This document shows, one piece after another, positions 32,949-41,717 of a DNA stretch of 64,000 nt (the stretch's first letter is position 1; every line of letters begins with the position of its first letter). The DNA lies in the NCBI GenBank assembly GCA_023401595.1, contig JAEXDQ010000007.1, positions 1 through 64,000 of the forward strand. The letters are read 5' to 3'. The notes beneath the pieces are model-generated. The model was not told where the DNA came from. It searched no databases and was given only the letters and a program-made list of their open reading frames with translations. Position numbers and translations under genes: made by a program. The stretch comes from Spirochaetota bacterium. Lineage in GTDB: Bacteria; Spirochaetota; Spirochaetia; Sphaerochaetales; Sphaerochaetaceae.

Positions 32949-34348
32949 AGAAGTTTATGGATGAAAATTTCATGTTGAATACCAAGACCGCCGAGGTTCT
33001 CTACCACGACTACGCGGCAGGCCAGCCAATCTTCGACTACCACTGTCACCTGATTCCTCAGGAGATAGCGACCGACAAGCGGTTCACCACCATTACCGAC
33101 GCATGGCTTGGCGGCGACCACTACAAGTGGAGGATGATGCGGGCCAACGGGGTTCCCGAAGAACTCGTCACCGGCAAGAACGCCGATCCGTATGAGAAGT
33201 TCCTTGCCTGGGCGGGTACCATGGAACAGCTGGTCGGCAATCCATTGTTCCACTGGACGCACCTGGAGCTACAGCGGTATTTCGGCATCGACCTGGTACT
33301 CAATCGCAAGAACGCTCCGGAAATCTACAGGATCGCCAATGAGAAATTCGCCAATGATCCAGAGCTTTCCGTTTTCGGAATCATGAAGAAGTTCAACGTC
33401 TACGCCGTCGGCACCACCGACGACCCCGCCGACGACCTCCACTATCATGAAGTCATCGCCAAGGAGGGGAAATGCCCTGCGAAGGTAATCCCTTCCTACC
33501 GCCCCGACAAGGCGTTGAACATAGACAAGCCGGATTTCGCCGAGTACATCTCCAAGCTGGGGAAGGCCGCCGACATGCAGATCAAGTCGGTCGCCGATGT
33601 CATCGCCGCATTGGAGAAGCGTCTCGATTTCTTCGCCACCCTCGGCTGCAAGGCCAGCGACCATGCGCTCGCCTACGCCCCGTTCACGGTCAAGAGCGAC
33701 GCGGAAGTTGAAGCGATCTTCGCGAAGAAGCTGGAAGGGGCGAACCTCTGCCAATGCGAAGTCGACGCCTACAGGACCCGTGTGCTGATCGCTCTGGCGA
33801 AAGCGTACAACAAGCGGAACATAGCGATGCAGCTGCATTTCGCCTCCATCCGCGATAACAACACCCGCATGTTCAAGCAGCTGGGGCCGGATACCGGCTA
33901 CGACGCGTCCCACGATATGGCCATGTCCCAGAACCTCAGCGCGTTGCTCAACGCCATGTCCGAGACGGACAATCTGCCGAAGACGATCCTCTACACCCTC
34001 AACCCGAAGGACTACTATCCTCTGGGCACGTTGATGGGGTGCTACCAGGACGGCATCCCCGGCAAGATGCAGCTCGGCTCGGCATGGTGGTTCTGCGACC
34101 ACCGCGACGGCATGGAGGAGCAGATGAAGGTTCTCGGCAACATCGGCCTGCTCGGACGTTTCGTCGGAATGCTGACCGACAGCCGATCGTTCCTCTCCTA
34201 TCCCCGCCATGAATATTTCCGCAGGATACTGTGCAATATCCTCGGCAGCTGGGTTGAAGCCGGAGAGGTTCCGAACGACATTGACATGTTGGGCGAGATG
34301 GTGAAGAATATCTCGTTCGGAAACGCGAAGGCGTATTTCGAGGGATAA
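32945..34348 (+). CDS. uxaC: Glucuronate/galacturonate isomerase
   Basis: 467 residues, full length for UxaC, an amidohydrolase-like TIM barrel. The metal-binding HxH is in IFDYHCHLIPQEIA (His33 and His35). Family blocks follow: LFHWTHLELQRYFGID, VGTTDDPADDL, MQLHFASIRDNN and GKMQLGSAWWFCDHRDGMEE in pieces. It isomerises D-galacturonate to D-tagaturonate (and D-glucuronate to fructuronate), the entry step of the pathway. It is the third gene of the uxaBAC cluster; the KdgR-like regulator follows 113 bases later on the same strand. Confidence 0.96.
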   Translation: MKKFMDENFMLNTKTAEVLYHDYAAGQPIFDYHCHLIPQEIATDKRFTTITDAWLGGDHYKWRMMRANGVPEELVTGKNADPYEKFLAWAGTMEQLVGNPLFHWTHLELQRYFGIDLVLNRKNAPEIYRIANEKFANDPELSVFGIMKKFNVYAVGTTDDPADDLHYHEVIAKEGKCPAKVIPSYRPDKALNIDKPDFAEYISKLGKAADMQIKSVADVIAALEKRLDFFATLGCKASDHALAYAPFTVKSDAEVEAIFAKKLEGANLCQCEVDAYRTRVLIALAKAYNKRNIAMQLHFASIRDNNTRMFKQLGPDTGYDASHDMAMSQNLSALLNAMSETDNLPKTILYTLNPKDYYPLGTLMGCYQDGIPGKMQLGSAWWFCDHRDGMEEQMKVLGNIGLLGRFVGMLTDSRSFLSYPRHEYFRRILCNILGSWVEAGEVPNDIDMLGEMVKNISFGNAKAYFEG

Positions 34349-34461
34349 CGAACGTCGTCGTCAGCGGGACGAACAGCCGTGTAGTCGCCGAATCGATCGC
34401 ACGGACGGCCGTCGTCCGACGGAACCGGGGAGTCCCGCTACCGACAACCGTCAGTTCAGCT

Positions 34462-35283
34462 ATGGAGCAGCCTCAAGTGAGCAAGAAAGAAATCGAAGAG
34501 CTGGAGCAGACAGGCTCCGACAAACAGCAGATCAGTTCGGTAGTAAGGACCATCACCATATTGGAGAGGCTGGCGCGACATAAGAGCATCAACCTCGAAC
34601 AGCTGGCGAAGGAGACGGAATTGCCGAAGGCCACGCTTCTGAGGTTTCTTTCGACGCTCGCCAGTCTCGGATATGTCTACCGGGACCCTGGCGACCGTTA
34701 TTCGCTCACGTTGAAGATGTTCTCCGTAGGCTCCCACGGGCTGGAGCATCTTGACTTGATCAACCTCGCCCAGCCCATAGCGGAGCTGCTCTGTGAGAAC
34801 CTCGGCGAAACGGTGCATATGGGCATCCTGGAGGATGACCACGCTGTCTACGTCCTGAAGAAAGAGTCTTCCTACACGTTGCGAATGTACTCGCGCGTAG
34901 GCAAGATGATTCCCCTCTATTGTACGGCGATCGGCAAGATCCTTCTTTCCGACAAGCCAGAGCAGGAGGTGGAGGAATACCTTGAAGGACGGCAGCTCAA
35001 GCCGTTCACCCCCAAGACGCTTCGCACCCCCGAAGCGCTCAAGGCGGAGCTCGCCGCCATCCGTACCAGAGGCTGGGCGATGGACGACGAGGAACACGAG
35101 CAGGGAATCATGTGCATCGGAGCCCCCGTGCGCGACTATACCGGCAGGGTGATCGCGGCGATGAGCGTCTCATGGCCGCTGTTCCGTTTTGAGCGGAAGG
35201 GCTTCGACCTGACCGTAGAGATGATCAAACAGGCGTGCGGACGACTGTCCGAGCTGCTGGGCTGGGAGCCGGAAAGCCTTTAG
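34462..35283 (+). CDS. kdgR: IclR family regulator, probable KdgR
   Basis: 273 residues. The winged helix-turn-helix (about 25-85) reads SSVVRTITILERLARHKSIN, then LEQLAKETELPKATLLRFLSTL and GYVYRDPGDRYSLT. The C-terminal IclR effector domain has GETVHMGILEDDHAVYVLKK and the CTAIGKILLS motif. KdgR proteins of this family bind 2-keto-3-deoxygluconate and repress pectin and uronate genes. Position after uxaC and two KdgR-like boxes in the window support that role. There is no strong ribosome-binding site before the ATG. The stop codon runs directly into the TAGCCCTACGC repeat at 35287. Confidence 0.8.
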   Translation: MEQPQVSKKEIEELEQTGSDKQQISSVVRTITILERLARHKSINLEQLAKETELPKATLLRFLSTLASLGYVYRDPGDRYSLTLKMFSVGSHGLEHLDLINLAQPIAELLCENLGETVHMGILEDDHAVYVLKKESSYTLRMYSRVGKMIPLYCTAIGKILLSDKPEQEVEEYLEGRQLKPFTPKTLRTPEALKAELAAIRTRGWAMDDEEHEQGIMCIGAPVRDYTGRVIAAMSVSWPLFRFERKGFDLTVEMIKQACGRLSELLGWEPESL

Positions 35284-35286
35284 GGG

Positions 35287-35312
35287 TAGCCCTACGCTAG
35301 CCCTACGTTAGC
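35287..35312. repeat. 11-bp CTAG-type repeat, copy after kdgR
   Basis: TAGCCCTACGC, TAGCCCTACGT and TAGC follow GGGG at the regulator stop codon. Copies lie at 41511 and, inverted, at 42691. A perfect 11-bp period is kept. The remaining gap to 35445 shows nothing. Confidence 0.8.
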
Positions 35313-35445
35313 TTCACTTCATCAGACTGCAAGCAGGATCGCCGTCACCCCTCCCCCCTTTACGGGAGCAAAGCATCGAATCGGCTACGGAGCAGGATGC
35401 CATATGGTAAAAAAACGCCTGTAGTTCTGCGTTTTTCAATCCGTT

Positions 35446-36126
35446 TCAGTTTTTCAGGAATTTCGGCGGCGGCGTCAGTTTCGCAAGCCTCTCAGCGATC
35501 ATTTCCGCCACCTTTTCGGCCCCTTCGGGACGCAGATGGGTATCGTCAGCCTTGCCGTCGGGATAGTTCAGATACCGGCCCGCGGGAAAGTTCATGAAGA
35601 ATCGCTTGGAACCTTCGTCCCCCGCACAGGATAGCCAGCGCATGGTCGCCGAGGTCATGTTGATACAGGGAACCTCCAGCTCCTTGGCTACGGCCTCCAT
35701 CGCTTTCGGATAATCGCCATGGGTGTCCTGCAACGTCATAGTGCCACGAACTATCGTAAACCGGCGTCTTGCGATAGAAGTAGCGAAATACGGCGTCGCT
35801 CCATGCCTGCGAATGGAAGCGGCCATCAATCTGAGATTGTCCTGGTATGTCGTCCAAGGCTCCGTATGCCGCCAGGGCTCTGGTTTTGGTTCGTTGTGAC
35901 CGAACTGGAGCAGGACGGCGTCGCCCGGCCGCAAGGTATTCTCCACCTCGGAGAAGTTCCCCTCCAACAGGAACTGCCGGGTGCTGCGGCCATTGACGGC
36001 GCGGTTGTCCAGCGTCCAGCCATCGGCCAGATAGGGACGGAAACATTCCCCCCACCCCGTTTCCGGCCGAGCTTCGGCGCGCTTGACGGCGCAGGTGGAA
36101 TCTCCAAGCAAGAACAGTGTCGGCAT
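35446..36126 (-). CDS. Rhamnogalacturonan acetylesterase, SGNH hydrolase
   Basis: 226 residues, close to YesT/RhgT. The SGNH blocks are in order: FLLGDSTCA (catalytic Ser) at the N-terminus, VNGRST (Gly block), QFGHNEPKPE (Asn block) and DDTHLRPEGA near the C-terminus (catalytic Asp and His). It removes acetyl groups from rhamnogalacturonan fragments. There is no signal peptide, so it acts inside the cell on imported fragments. GGAGAG precedes the ATG. It converges with kdgR. The next gene upstream on the same strand encodes an outer-membrane-like protein 65 bases away. Confidence 0.9.
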   Translation of the reverse strand: MPTLFLLGDSTCAVKRAEARPETGWGECFRPYLADGWTLDNRAVNGRSTRQFLLEGNFSEVENTLRPGDAVLLQFGHNEPKPEPWRHTEPWTTYQDNLRLMAASIRRHGATPYFATSIARRRFTIVRGTMTLQDTHGDYPKAMEAVAKELEVPCINMTSATMRWLSCAGDEGSKRFFMNFPAGRYLNYPDGKADDTHLRPEGAEKVAEMIAERLAKLTPPPKFLKN

Positions 36127-36191
36127 ACTTTCTCTCCAACGACAATATTAACGAAAAACGAAGGACGGCCATACGCCGACAAAAATACAAA

Positions 36192-37679
36192 TCACAGGTC
36201 GAAGCCGATCTGCAGCCCCACGGTGAGCCGGGGAATGAAATGAAAGAGCTTGTCAACATCGTAATCGGTAAGATTGGCCAGCAGGAACATATAGGCGACG
36301 TTCTCGGCGTTGGCGATCCATGTGACGCCCCCGCTCACGATCAACCGATAGGCGGCGTTGCCCGCCTTGAGCCATCCGGCAGGGAACAGCGAAACGCCGA
36401 TTTCCGCATCCATGATAAAGGAATACTCCGTCCAAGTGGTCCAAGGAGTAGATTCATGGGGCAGCATGTTGTCGAGGATCGCGAACTCAAACCGCTCCAT
36501 ACCAAGACTCAGACTGACGAACGGAGTACACCAGCCCTTGCTCCAACCATCGGGAACCTCATATTTTATACCGAAGCTCCATAGTGAGAAAGCGAGTTTG
36601 AGCCGGGCGAATTGGTTGGGGTCATCCTCAGCCTCCGCTTTCTTATCGATGGGGTTGCCCGCGATATACCGGTTGGTCATAAGCAACGACCAGCGAGAAT
36701 CGAACAGCTGTGTCTGAACCTCCAGAGTGTGGTAGGTCTGCTTCAAAATTCTGCTGGAGGCCAAGGTGATGATCAAATCGTTTTCTTTCCACGTGCTTTT
36801 CTGGAAGAACGACATGACATCGACATAATACGTAGTATATCCGAAAGTATTCTGCAAAGCGTACCAATAGTTGACGGAAAGGGCGCCCGCGTTGATCTCG
36901 AAACCGAGCCGCAGACCTTGTTCGAACCACAAAGCCAGGCTCTGCGTCTGCCAATCGGTATATTGCTGATACCAGATATATCCCAAGGAGAGCGCAAGCA
37001 GCTTCACCCTGTCTCGTCGTAAAAAGAGTTCCGTGCCGATGTACTGCGAAGTTTCAAAACCGATATTGTTTTCAGTATCGAAGGAAACACCCACGCCGAT
37101 ATCAGTAAAATCTCCCCATTTGTCCGGCAATCTCCAGAAACCTCTGGACTCGACCTTTGCGGACACTTTCGGCGCAAAGAAATTTCCAGTATCATAGGGG
37201 AGATTGACCAGATGGATACGGCTGATTCTGTGGACGAGGTTCTGGAAATAGTCGAAACCATAGTTGCCGGCCATCAGGAAACCGAGCCGAGGAGCGATTT
37301 CCAGCTCCCAATGCTCGGCGCCGACCGGAAACCACTTCAAGGCGAACGCCAAATCGATGGTATCATAACGGCCATGGAAAAAATGATCGGGATCACTATC
37401 AGGTTGATTATTATACCATTCGTCCTTCCATCCGCGGTTGGTATAGCCGTTCAAGTCAAGGCTCAGCGTCCAGACGGGAGCCTCTACCCGGATATTGCCG
37501 CTATAGGAAAGCTGGTCGTCGTTGTTGCGGCTCAGACCGAACGTCCATTTGTCGTTTCCGGTCCCGATCAGGACGTTTTCGGGAATCCAGGAGCTACTAG
37601 CGGTCAAGGAGGGAACCGCGGTTGCGTATATTCCATATAAAGCAATGAGATATAGCAAAAAGCACAGAGTTTTCTTCAT
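36192..37679 (-). CDS. Predicted outer-membrane beta-barrel protein
   Basis: 495 residues. A signal peptide (MKKTLCFLLYLIALYGIYATA) is followed by a long alternating, Trp/Tyr/Phe-rich sequence that suggests amphipathic beta strands throughout. It ends in LQIGFDL, with a terminal aromatic-polar-hydrophobic signature like that recognised by outer-membrane assembly factors. I recognise no close family; a weak resemblance to LpxR-type barrels is not enough to name it. Sitting between the acetylesterase and a lipoprotein in the pectin island, it could be a porin for oligosaccharides. The start at 37679 is chosen because it opens the signal peptide. Confidence 0.65.
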   Translation of the reverse strand: MKKTLCFLLYLIALYGIYATAVPSLTASSSWIPENVLIGTGNDKWTFGLSRNNDDQLSYSGNIRVEAPVWTLSLDLNGYTNRGWKDEWYNNQPDSDPDHFFHGRYDTIDLAFALKWFPVGAEHWELEIAPRLGFLMAGNYGFDYFQNLVHRISRIHLVNLPYDTGNFFAPKVSAKVESRGFWRLPDKWGDFTDIGVGVSFDTENNIGFETSQYIGTELFLRRDRVKLLALSLGYIWYQQYTDWQTQSLALWFEQGLRLGFEINAGALSVNYWYALQNTFGYTTYYVDVMSFFQKSTWKENDLIITLASSRILKQTYHTLEVQTQLFDSRWSLLMTNRYIAGNPIDKKAEAEDDPNQFARLKLAFSLWSFGIKYEVPDGWSKGWCTPFVSLSLGMERFEFAILDNMLPHESTPWTTWTEYSFIMDAEIGVSLFPAGWLKAGNAAYRLIVSGGVTWIANAENVAYMFLLANLTDYDVDKLFHFIPRLTVGLQIGFDL

Positions 37680-37963
37680 GCATGCCAGTATAGCATCCTC
37701 AAAGCTACTACTCAATTTTACAATTGGAGATTTTTCATCAATTTTCCAAACTTTCCCGTACATGGCCTGCGACGACATCAATGCGCATTCGGACAAGAAT
37801 ACCCTCGCAAAACATAGCCAAACGTGATATCATGAACGAAGGGCAACAAGAACATACGAAGAAATTTCTATATTCCTGCCTCTATGTTACGTGCGTTTTC
37901 CAGATATCAAGTGAGTCAGGATTTTTACAAAGAGCGTCACCCGTATTGGAGCAAGGAGAGGAC

Positions 37964-38959
37964 ATGAAGAAAAAGGCTCTGTTTCTTTTGACATTGGCAT
38001 TGGCCGTAATGATGACGTCAATATCGTGCAACATGGGCAACACCGACAGCAAAGAGGTCAGTCTGTCAATTGAAGGATTCAAGAACAGCTATGCGCTGAC
38101 GGACCACCCCTATACGATGAGTGATTATGAGGTTCACGCTATCAGCAGCAATGGTTCTTATCAGATCGTAACGGACAAGGCGACGATCTCTGTAAACGGT
38201 ACGGCAGTACCGAACAACGCAGTTGAATTCGCAAAAGACGGTACGGGCAACAACGTATTCTACCTCTCGGCCAGCTATGGGGGAAAAACAGCCATAAAGA
38301 AAATCGAAGCGTATGGCCCCGGCGACCTGATCAGTTTTTCAGCCAGAAGCAAATTCCTTGTCGGAAGCACACTCAAAGATTGCATCACGAGGTTGGAATA
38401 CTTGAGGAAGGATGGAACCAGAGTAGTTACCTCAGGTATAAAACCTGATACTGCGACGATCTTTGTGTTCAATTTGGATGATACCACCGAGACTCCTGTC
38501 CCTATCGACTTGAACGAGTACAAAGTACGAGAGAATGATTGGCGACTCTTGTATTATACCTATTACGATGATGATGGTTTTACTTCCGAACCTGCGATAT
38601 TGGAACTGACCATTCTAAATCCCGCAGACGCCGATGAGGTTAGAGTCGGTCTGCTCAGTCCATATCCAACAGTAGGAGAGCAATGGGACGACTGGAAGCC
38701 CCGAAACCTCACCATAGCCCTGAGAAAAGACGGGGAAATCATCGGGCGCTTGTCTGTAACGGACGATGCAGGCAACCTACAACATAATTTTTCCTACAGG
38801 GTCACTAACGCCGATACCGATACATCTGTCTCTGGCGGCGTGATAACGGCAGGACGCTACAAAATCACAGTGCGTATGCTTGCAATCTCTAATCCTCAAA
38901 GCGGAATTTCGGCCTCCTACATATCAGCGGACAAGACATTCACCGTCGGAACTCCCTGA
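37964..38959 (+). CDS. Lipoprotein of unknown function
   Basis: 331 residues. MKKKALFLLTLALAVMMTSISC is a lipoprotein signal peptide with the lipobox ending in Cys at residue 22. The mature part is beta-rich and looks like two or three immunoglobulin-like or bacterial Ig domains (SLSIEGFKNSYALTDHPYT, VVTSGIKPDTATIFV, ITAGRYKITVRML). AAGGAGAGGAC precedes the ATG. It is divergent from the outer-membrane-like gene, with 284 bases between, and ends in a strong terminator. No sugar-binding motif is recognisable; a surface role is likely. Confidence 0.75.
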   Translation: MKKKALFLLTLALAVMMTSISCNMGNTDSKEVSLSIEGFKNSYALTDHPYTMSDYEVHAISSNGSYQIVTDKATISVNGTAVPNNAVEFAKDGTGNNVFYLSASYGGKTAIKKIEAYGPGDLISFSARSKFLVGSTLKDCITRLEYLRKDGTRVVTSGIKPDTATIFVFNLDDTTETPVPIDLNEYKVRENDWRLLYYTYYDDDGFTSEPAILELTILNPADADEVRVGLLSPYPTVGEQWDDWKPRNLTIALRKDGEIIGRLSVTDDAGNLQHNFSYRVTNADTDTSVSGGVITAGRYKITVRMLAISNPQSGISASYISADKTFTVGTP

Positions 38960-38980
38960 GCGGCAGCACCTTGTTTTGCC

Positions 38981-39010
38981 AGCCTCCCCTCCGGGAGGCT
39001 TTTTGTTTTT
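38981..39010 (+). terminator. Rho-independent terminator after the lipoprotein gene
   Basis: AGCCTCCC pairs with GGGAGGCT around CTCC, followed by TTTTTGTTTTT. Confidence 0.92.
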
Positions 39011-39160
39011 GTCGACAGGCACCCGTCAAGTAAAAAGAAAGCCATCGACCAAATCCACAAGGACCTGACAATGGCTTCGATATATATGATACGATACCTA
39101 TTGCGTCATACCCCGCCCCTTTGGCCAGGCCATCGGGGGCAGGGAGGAACGTACATGAAT

Positions 39161-40198
39161 TTAGCGCTGGACGCGGCCGCTGCCGTCGCCCTTGCACAGG
39201 GCTTCGACCTCGCTCTTGCGGGCCAGGTTGAAGTCCCCGTTGATCGAATGCTTGAGGCAGGAGGAAGCGACGGCGAAATTGATCGCGTACTGCTCGTCGT
39301 CGGCATACTCGCTCAGACCATAGATGATACCAGCGGCAAAGGAGTCTCCGCCACCGACGCGGTCTATGATATCCGTAATCTCGTAATGCCTTGAAATATA
39401 GAAACCGGTCTTGCCGGACAGAGCCGCCGACCAACCGTTGTGGTCCGCGCTGTGGCTTTCGCGCAAGGTGACGGCGACCACTGCGACGTTGGGGAACTGC
39501 TTCTTTACTTCTGCGGTCAGATCTTCATACACCTTGGTATCCAGCTTGCCGGAAGTCACGTCGCTGTTCGCCTCGATTCCAAGGCACTTCTGGATGTCCT
39601 CTTCGTTGGCGATGACGACATCGGCGTATTTGGTCAGCTCACGCATCACTTCCGGAGCTTTCTTACCATAGTTCCACAGTTTCTTGCGGTAGTTCAGGTC
39701 GATGGAGACCATAACGCCTGCGGCCTTGGCCGCCTTCATCGCTGCGAGCGCACAGTCCGCCGAGCCTTGGCTCAATGCGGGGGTGATGCCGGTCACATGG
39801 AACCAGGCGGCGTCGCCCATAATGGACTTCCAGTCGAAATCCTCCGGCTTGGCGGTCGCGATCGAGCTTTCAGCGCGATCATAGACGACGCTGCTGGCCC
39901 GCTGGTTGGCTCCGGTCTCAAGGAAATAAATGCCCACACGCCCGGTCTTGGGCCTGTTGATGCGGGAAACATCCACACCGTACTTGCGCAGCTCGCGGAC
40001 AGCGGCCTCGCCGACCGCATTGTCAGGAAGCGCGGAGACGAACTGGGAGTCCTTGCCGAAAATAGCCAGGGAGACGGCCACGTTCGCTTCACCGCCGCCG
40101 AAAGTCGCTTCGAGAACGGGGGACTGGAACAAACGCTCGTGTTCAGGCGACCTGAGACGGAGCATGATTTCACCGAATGTCACAAATTTCTTACCCAT
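39161..40198 (-). CDS. kdgK: 2-keto-3-deoxygluconate kinase
   Basis: 345 residues, PfkB/ribokinase fold. Family features are the N-terminal FVTFGEIMLRL, the substrate block FGGGEANVAVSLAIFG, SIDLNYRKKLW, and the catalytic RVGGGDSFAAGIIYGL near the C-terminus (GGGDS with the catalytic Asp). It phosphorylates 2-keto-3-deoxygluconate to KDPG with ATP, after UxaA and before Eda. AAGGAGGATTTCC precedes the ATG. It is divergent from eda over a shared 274-base regulatory region with its own sigma-70 promoter and a KdgR-like box. Confidence 0.94.
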   Translation of the reverse strand: MGKKFVTFGEIMLRLRSPEHERLFQSPVLEATFGGGEANVAVSLAIFGKDSQFVSALPDNAVGEAAVRELRKYGVDVSRINRPKTGRVGIYFLETGANQRASSVVYDRAESSIATAKPEDFDWKSIMGDAAWFHVTGITPALSQGSADCALAAMKAAKAAGVMVSIDLNYRKKLWNYGKKAPEVMRELTKYADVVIANEEDIQKCLGIEANSDVTSGKLDTKVYEDLTAEVKKQFPNVAVVAVTLRESHSADHNGWSAALSGKTGFYISRHYEITDIIDRVGGGDSFAAGIIYGLSEYADDEQYAINFAVASSCLKHSINGDFNLARKSEVEALCKGDGSGRVQR

Positions 40199-40267
40199 GA
40201 AGGAAATCCTCCTTGATTCTATGCTGGTTCACAGAAAAACACAGGTATAGCTCTGCGTTTCATCTCC

Positions 40268-40296
40268 ATGATATTGTCCTTGCGCGAATCTGTCAA
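40268..40296 (-). promoter_or_regulatory. Promoter of kdgK
   Basis: On the minus strand TTGACA (40291-40296), a 17-base spacer and TATCAT (40268-40273). The KdgR-like box lies 8 bases upstream of the -35. Confidence 0.8.
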
Positions 40297-40303
40297 CATT
40301 TTT

Positions 40304-40323
40304 TTTGAAACATTGTTCCATTT
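40304..40323. promoter_or_regulatory. KdgR-like operator between kdgK and eda
   Basis: TTTGAAACATTGTTCCATTT is a near-perfect match to the enterobacterial KdgR box (GAAACATTGTTTCAT differs at one base). It abuts the kdgK promoter and covers the likely -35 region of the eda promoter, so one repressor could control both genes. Confidence 0.7.
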
Positions 40324-40338
40324 TTACAAAAACCATGA

Positions 40339-40344
40339 TATACT
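40339..40344 (+). promoter_or_regulatory. -10 box of the eda promoter
   Basis: TATACT lies 128 bases before the eda start. No good -35 is visible at 17 bases; the position falls in the KdgR-like box (TTCCAT), so activation or weak basal expression is possible. Confidence 0.5.
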
Positions 40345-40472
40345 ATGCATCATAGACGAGGGGATGATTCCTTCGATCGATACATTAATCGGATTTCAAC
40401 ATATATTCATACCGACTTGTACTGGGACGGACACCGCCGCCAATACAAGGTCCAGGAAAAGGAGCGTGTTCC

Positions 40473-41435
40473 ATGTACGAAGATTTTTTTGAGAAAGTCC
40501 ACAAGATCGGTCTGGTTCCTGTAGTGAAGATCGACGACGCGAACAAGGCCGAGGGGCTTGCCGGTGCGTTGATCAAGGGCGGTCTTCCCTGCGCCGAGGT
40601 CACGTTCAGGACCGATGCGGCAGAAGAGGCCATCAAGCGGATTGCCGCGAAATACCCTGAAATGTTGGTCGGAGCCGGGACCGTGGTCAATGTAGAACTG
40701 GCCAAGAAAGCCGTAGCCGCCGGAGCCACCTACATCGTCTCCCCAGGTTTCAACCCGTCCGTCGTAGACTGGTGCATCGAGAACAAGGTACCCGTCGTTC
40801 CCGGCGTCTGTACGCCGAGCGACATTGAGCAGGGTCTCGCAAGGAACCTCTCCGTACTGAAATTCTTCCCAGCCGAGGCTTCCGGCGGTATCAACATGCT
40901 GAAGAATTTCGCAGGTCCGTTCCCCCAGCTCAAGTTCATGCCCACCGGCGGCATCAGCCTCGACAATCTCGCCGATTATGCGAAGACCTCCAACGTCCTC
41001 GCCGTAGGCGGTTCCTGGATGGTCAAAGCCGACCTGATCGAAGCCGAACAGTGGGATACGATCGCCGATATCTGCCACAAGGCCGTAGTCGCCCTGCAAG
41101 GTTTGAGCTTCGCGCATCTGAGCATCGACAATGAGAACGCCGACGAGGCTGAGGACGTCATCAAGGCCCTCTCCGCATTCGGTCTGGAGACAAAGCGCGG
41201 CAATTCCTCCGTATTCATGGGGGGCGTCGTCGAAGTCCTGCCCAGAATCTTCCGCGGCAAGCGCGGCCACCTCGCCTTCAAGTGTTTCGACTGTGAACGC
41301 ACTTTGGCGTATCTGGAACAGTACGGCTTCCATGCCGACGAGTCCACCATCAGCCGCGACGCGAAGGGCAAGATCAAGGTCGTATACTTCAAGGAAGAAA
41401 TCGGCGGTTTCGCCGTGCATTTGATCAAAGCATGA
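40473..41435 (+). CDS. eda: KDPG aldolase fused to a VOC-like domain
   Basis: 320 residues. The first 210 or so are a full KDPG/KHG aldolase: EVTFRTDAA (Glu42), GAGTV, SPGFNP, GVCTPSDIEQG and LKFFPAEASGG with the Schiff-base Lys at 130. It cleaves KDPG to pyruvate and glyceraldehyde 3-phosphate. The extra C-terminal 105 residues (LSFAHLSIDNENADEAEDVI start, then AVHLIKA) look like a glyoxalase/VOC half, not needed for aldolase activity; a similar extension occurs in some Firmicutes. AAGGAGCG lies before the ATG. It is divergent from kdgK and followed by a terminator. Confidence 0.92.
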   Translation: MYEDFFEKVHKIGLVPVVKIDDANKAEGLAGALIKGGLPCAEVTFRTDAAEEAIKRIAAKYPEMLVGAGTVVNVELAKKAVAAGATYIVSPGFNPSVVDWCIENKVPVVPGVCTPSDIEQGLARNLSVLKFFPAEASGGINMLKNFAGPFPQLKFMPTGGISLDNLADYAKTSNVLAVGGSWMVKADLIEAEQWDTIADICHKAVVALQGLSFAHLSIDNENADEAEDVIKALSAFGLETKRGNSSVFMGGVVEVLPRIFRGKRGHLAFKCFDCERTLAYLEQYGFHADESTISRDAKGKIKVVYFKEEIGGFAVHLIKA

Positions 41436-41462
41436 TCCAATAGTTTCCAGTTTTCACACAGC

Positions 41463-41497
41463 CGGTGCGTGGCCTGTCAGGCAACGCACCGTTTTTT
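41463..41497 (+). terminator. Rho-independent terminator after eda
   Basis: CGGTGCGT pairs with ACGCACCG around a 13-base loop and six T follow. Confidence 0.92.
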
Positions 41498-41504
41498 ATT
41501 CCCT

Positions 41505-41538
41505 TAGGGGTAGCCCTACGCTAGCCCAGGGGTAGCCG
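41505..41538. repeat. 11-bp CTAG-type repeat, copy after eda
   Basis: AGGGG, TAGCCCTACGC (41511-41521), TAGCCCAGGGG and TAGCC. It begins 8 bases past the T run of the eda terminator. Confidence 0.8.
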
Positions 41539-41717
41539 GAAACGGCGGGGGCTCATCCCCTACCGGCTCCATGACGAGAATGAAAACTTCATTTTACTAA
41601 AACCCTTCTGGAAAATCGTGCTATGCTTGCACCCATCGTCAACGAAAATTGTGCGGAGGTTCAAACACGTCGTCAGAAGGTGAAGGAACCGAACAAGCCA
41701 GGCCGAGGGAGTACGAT

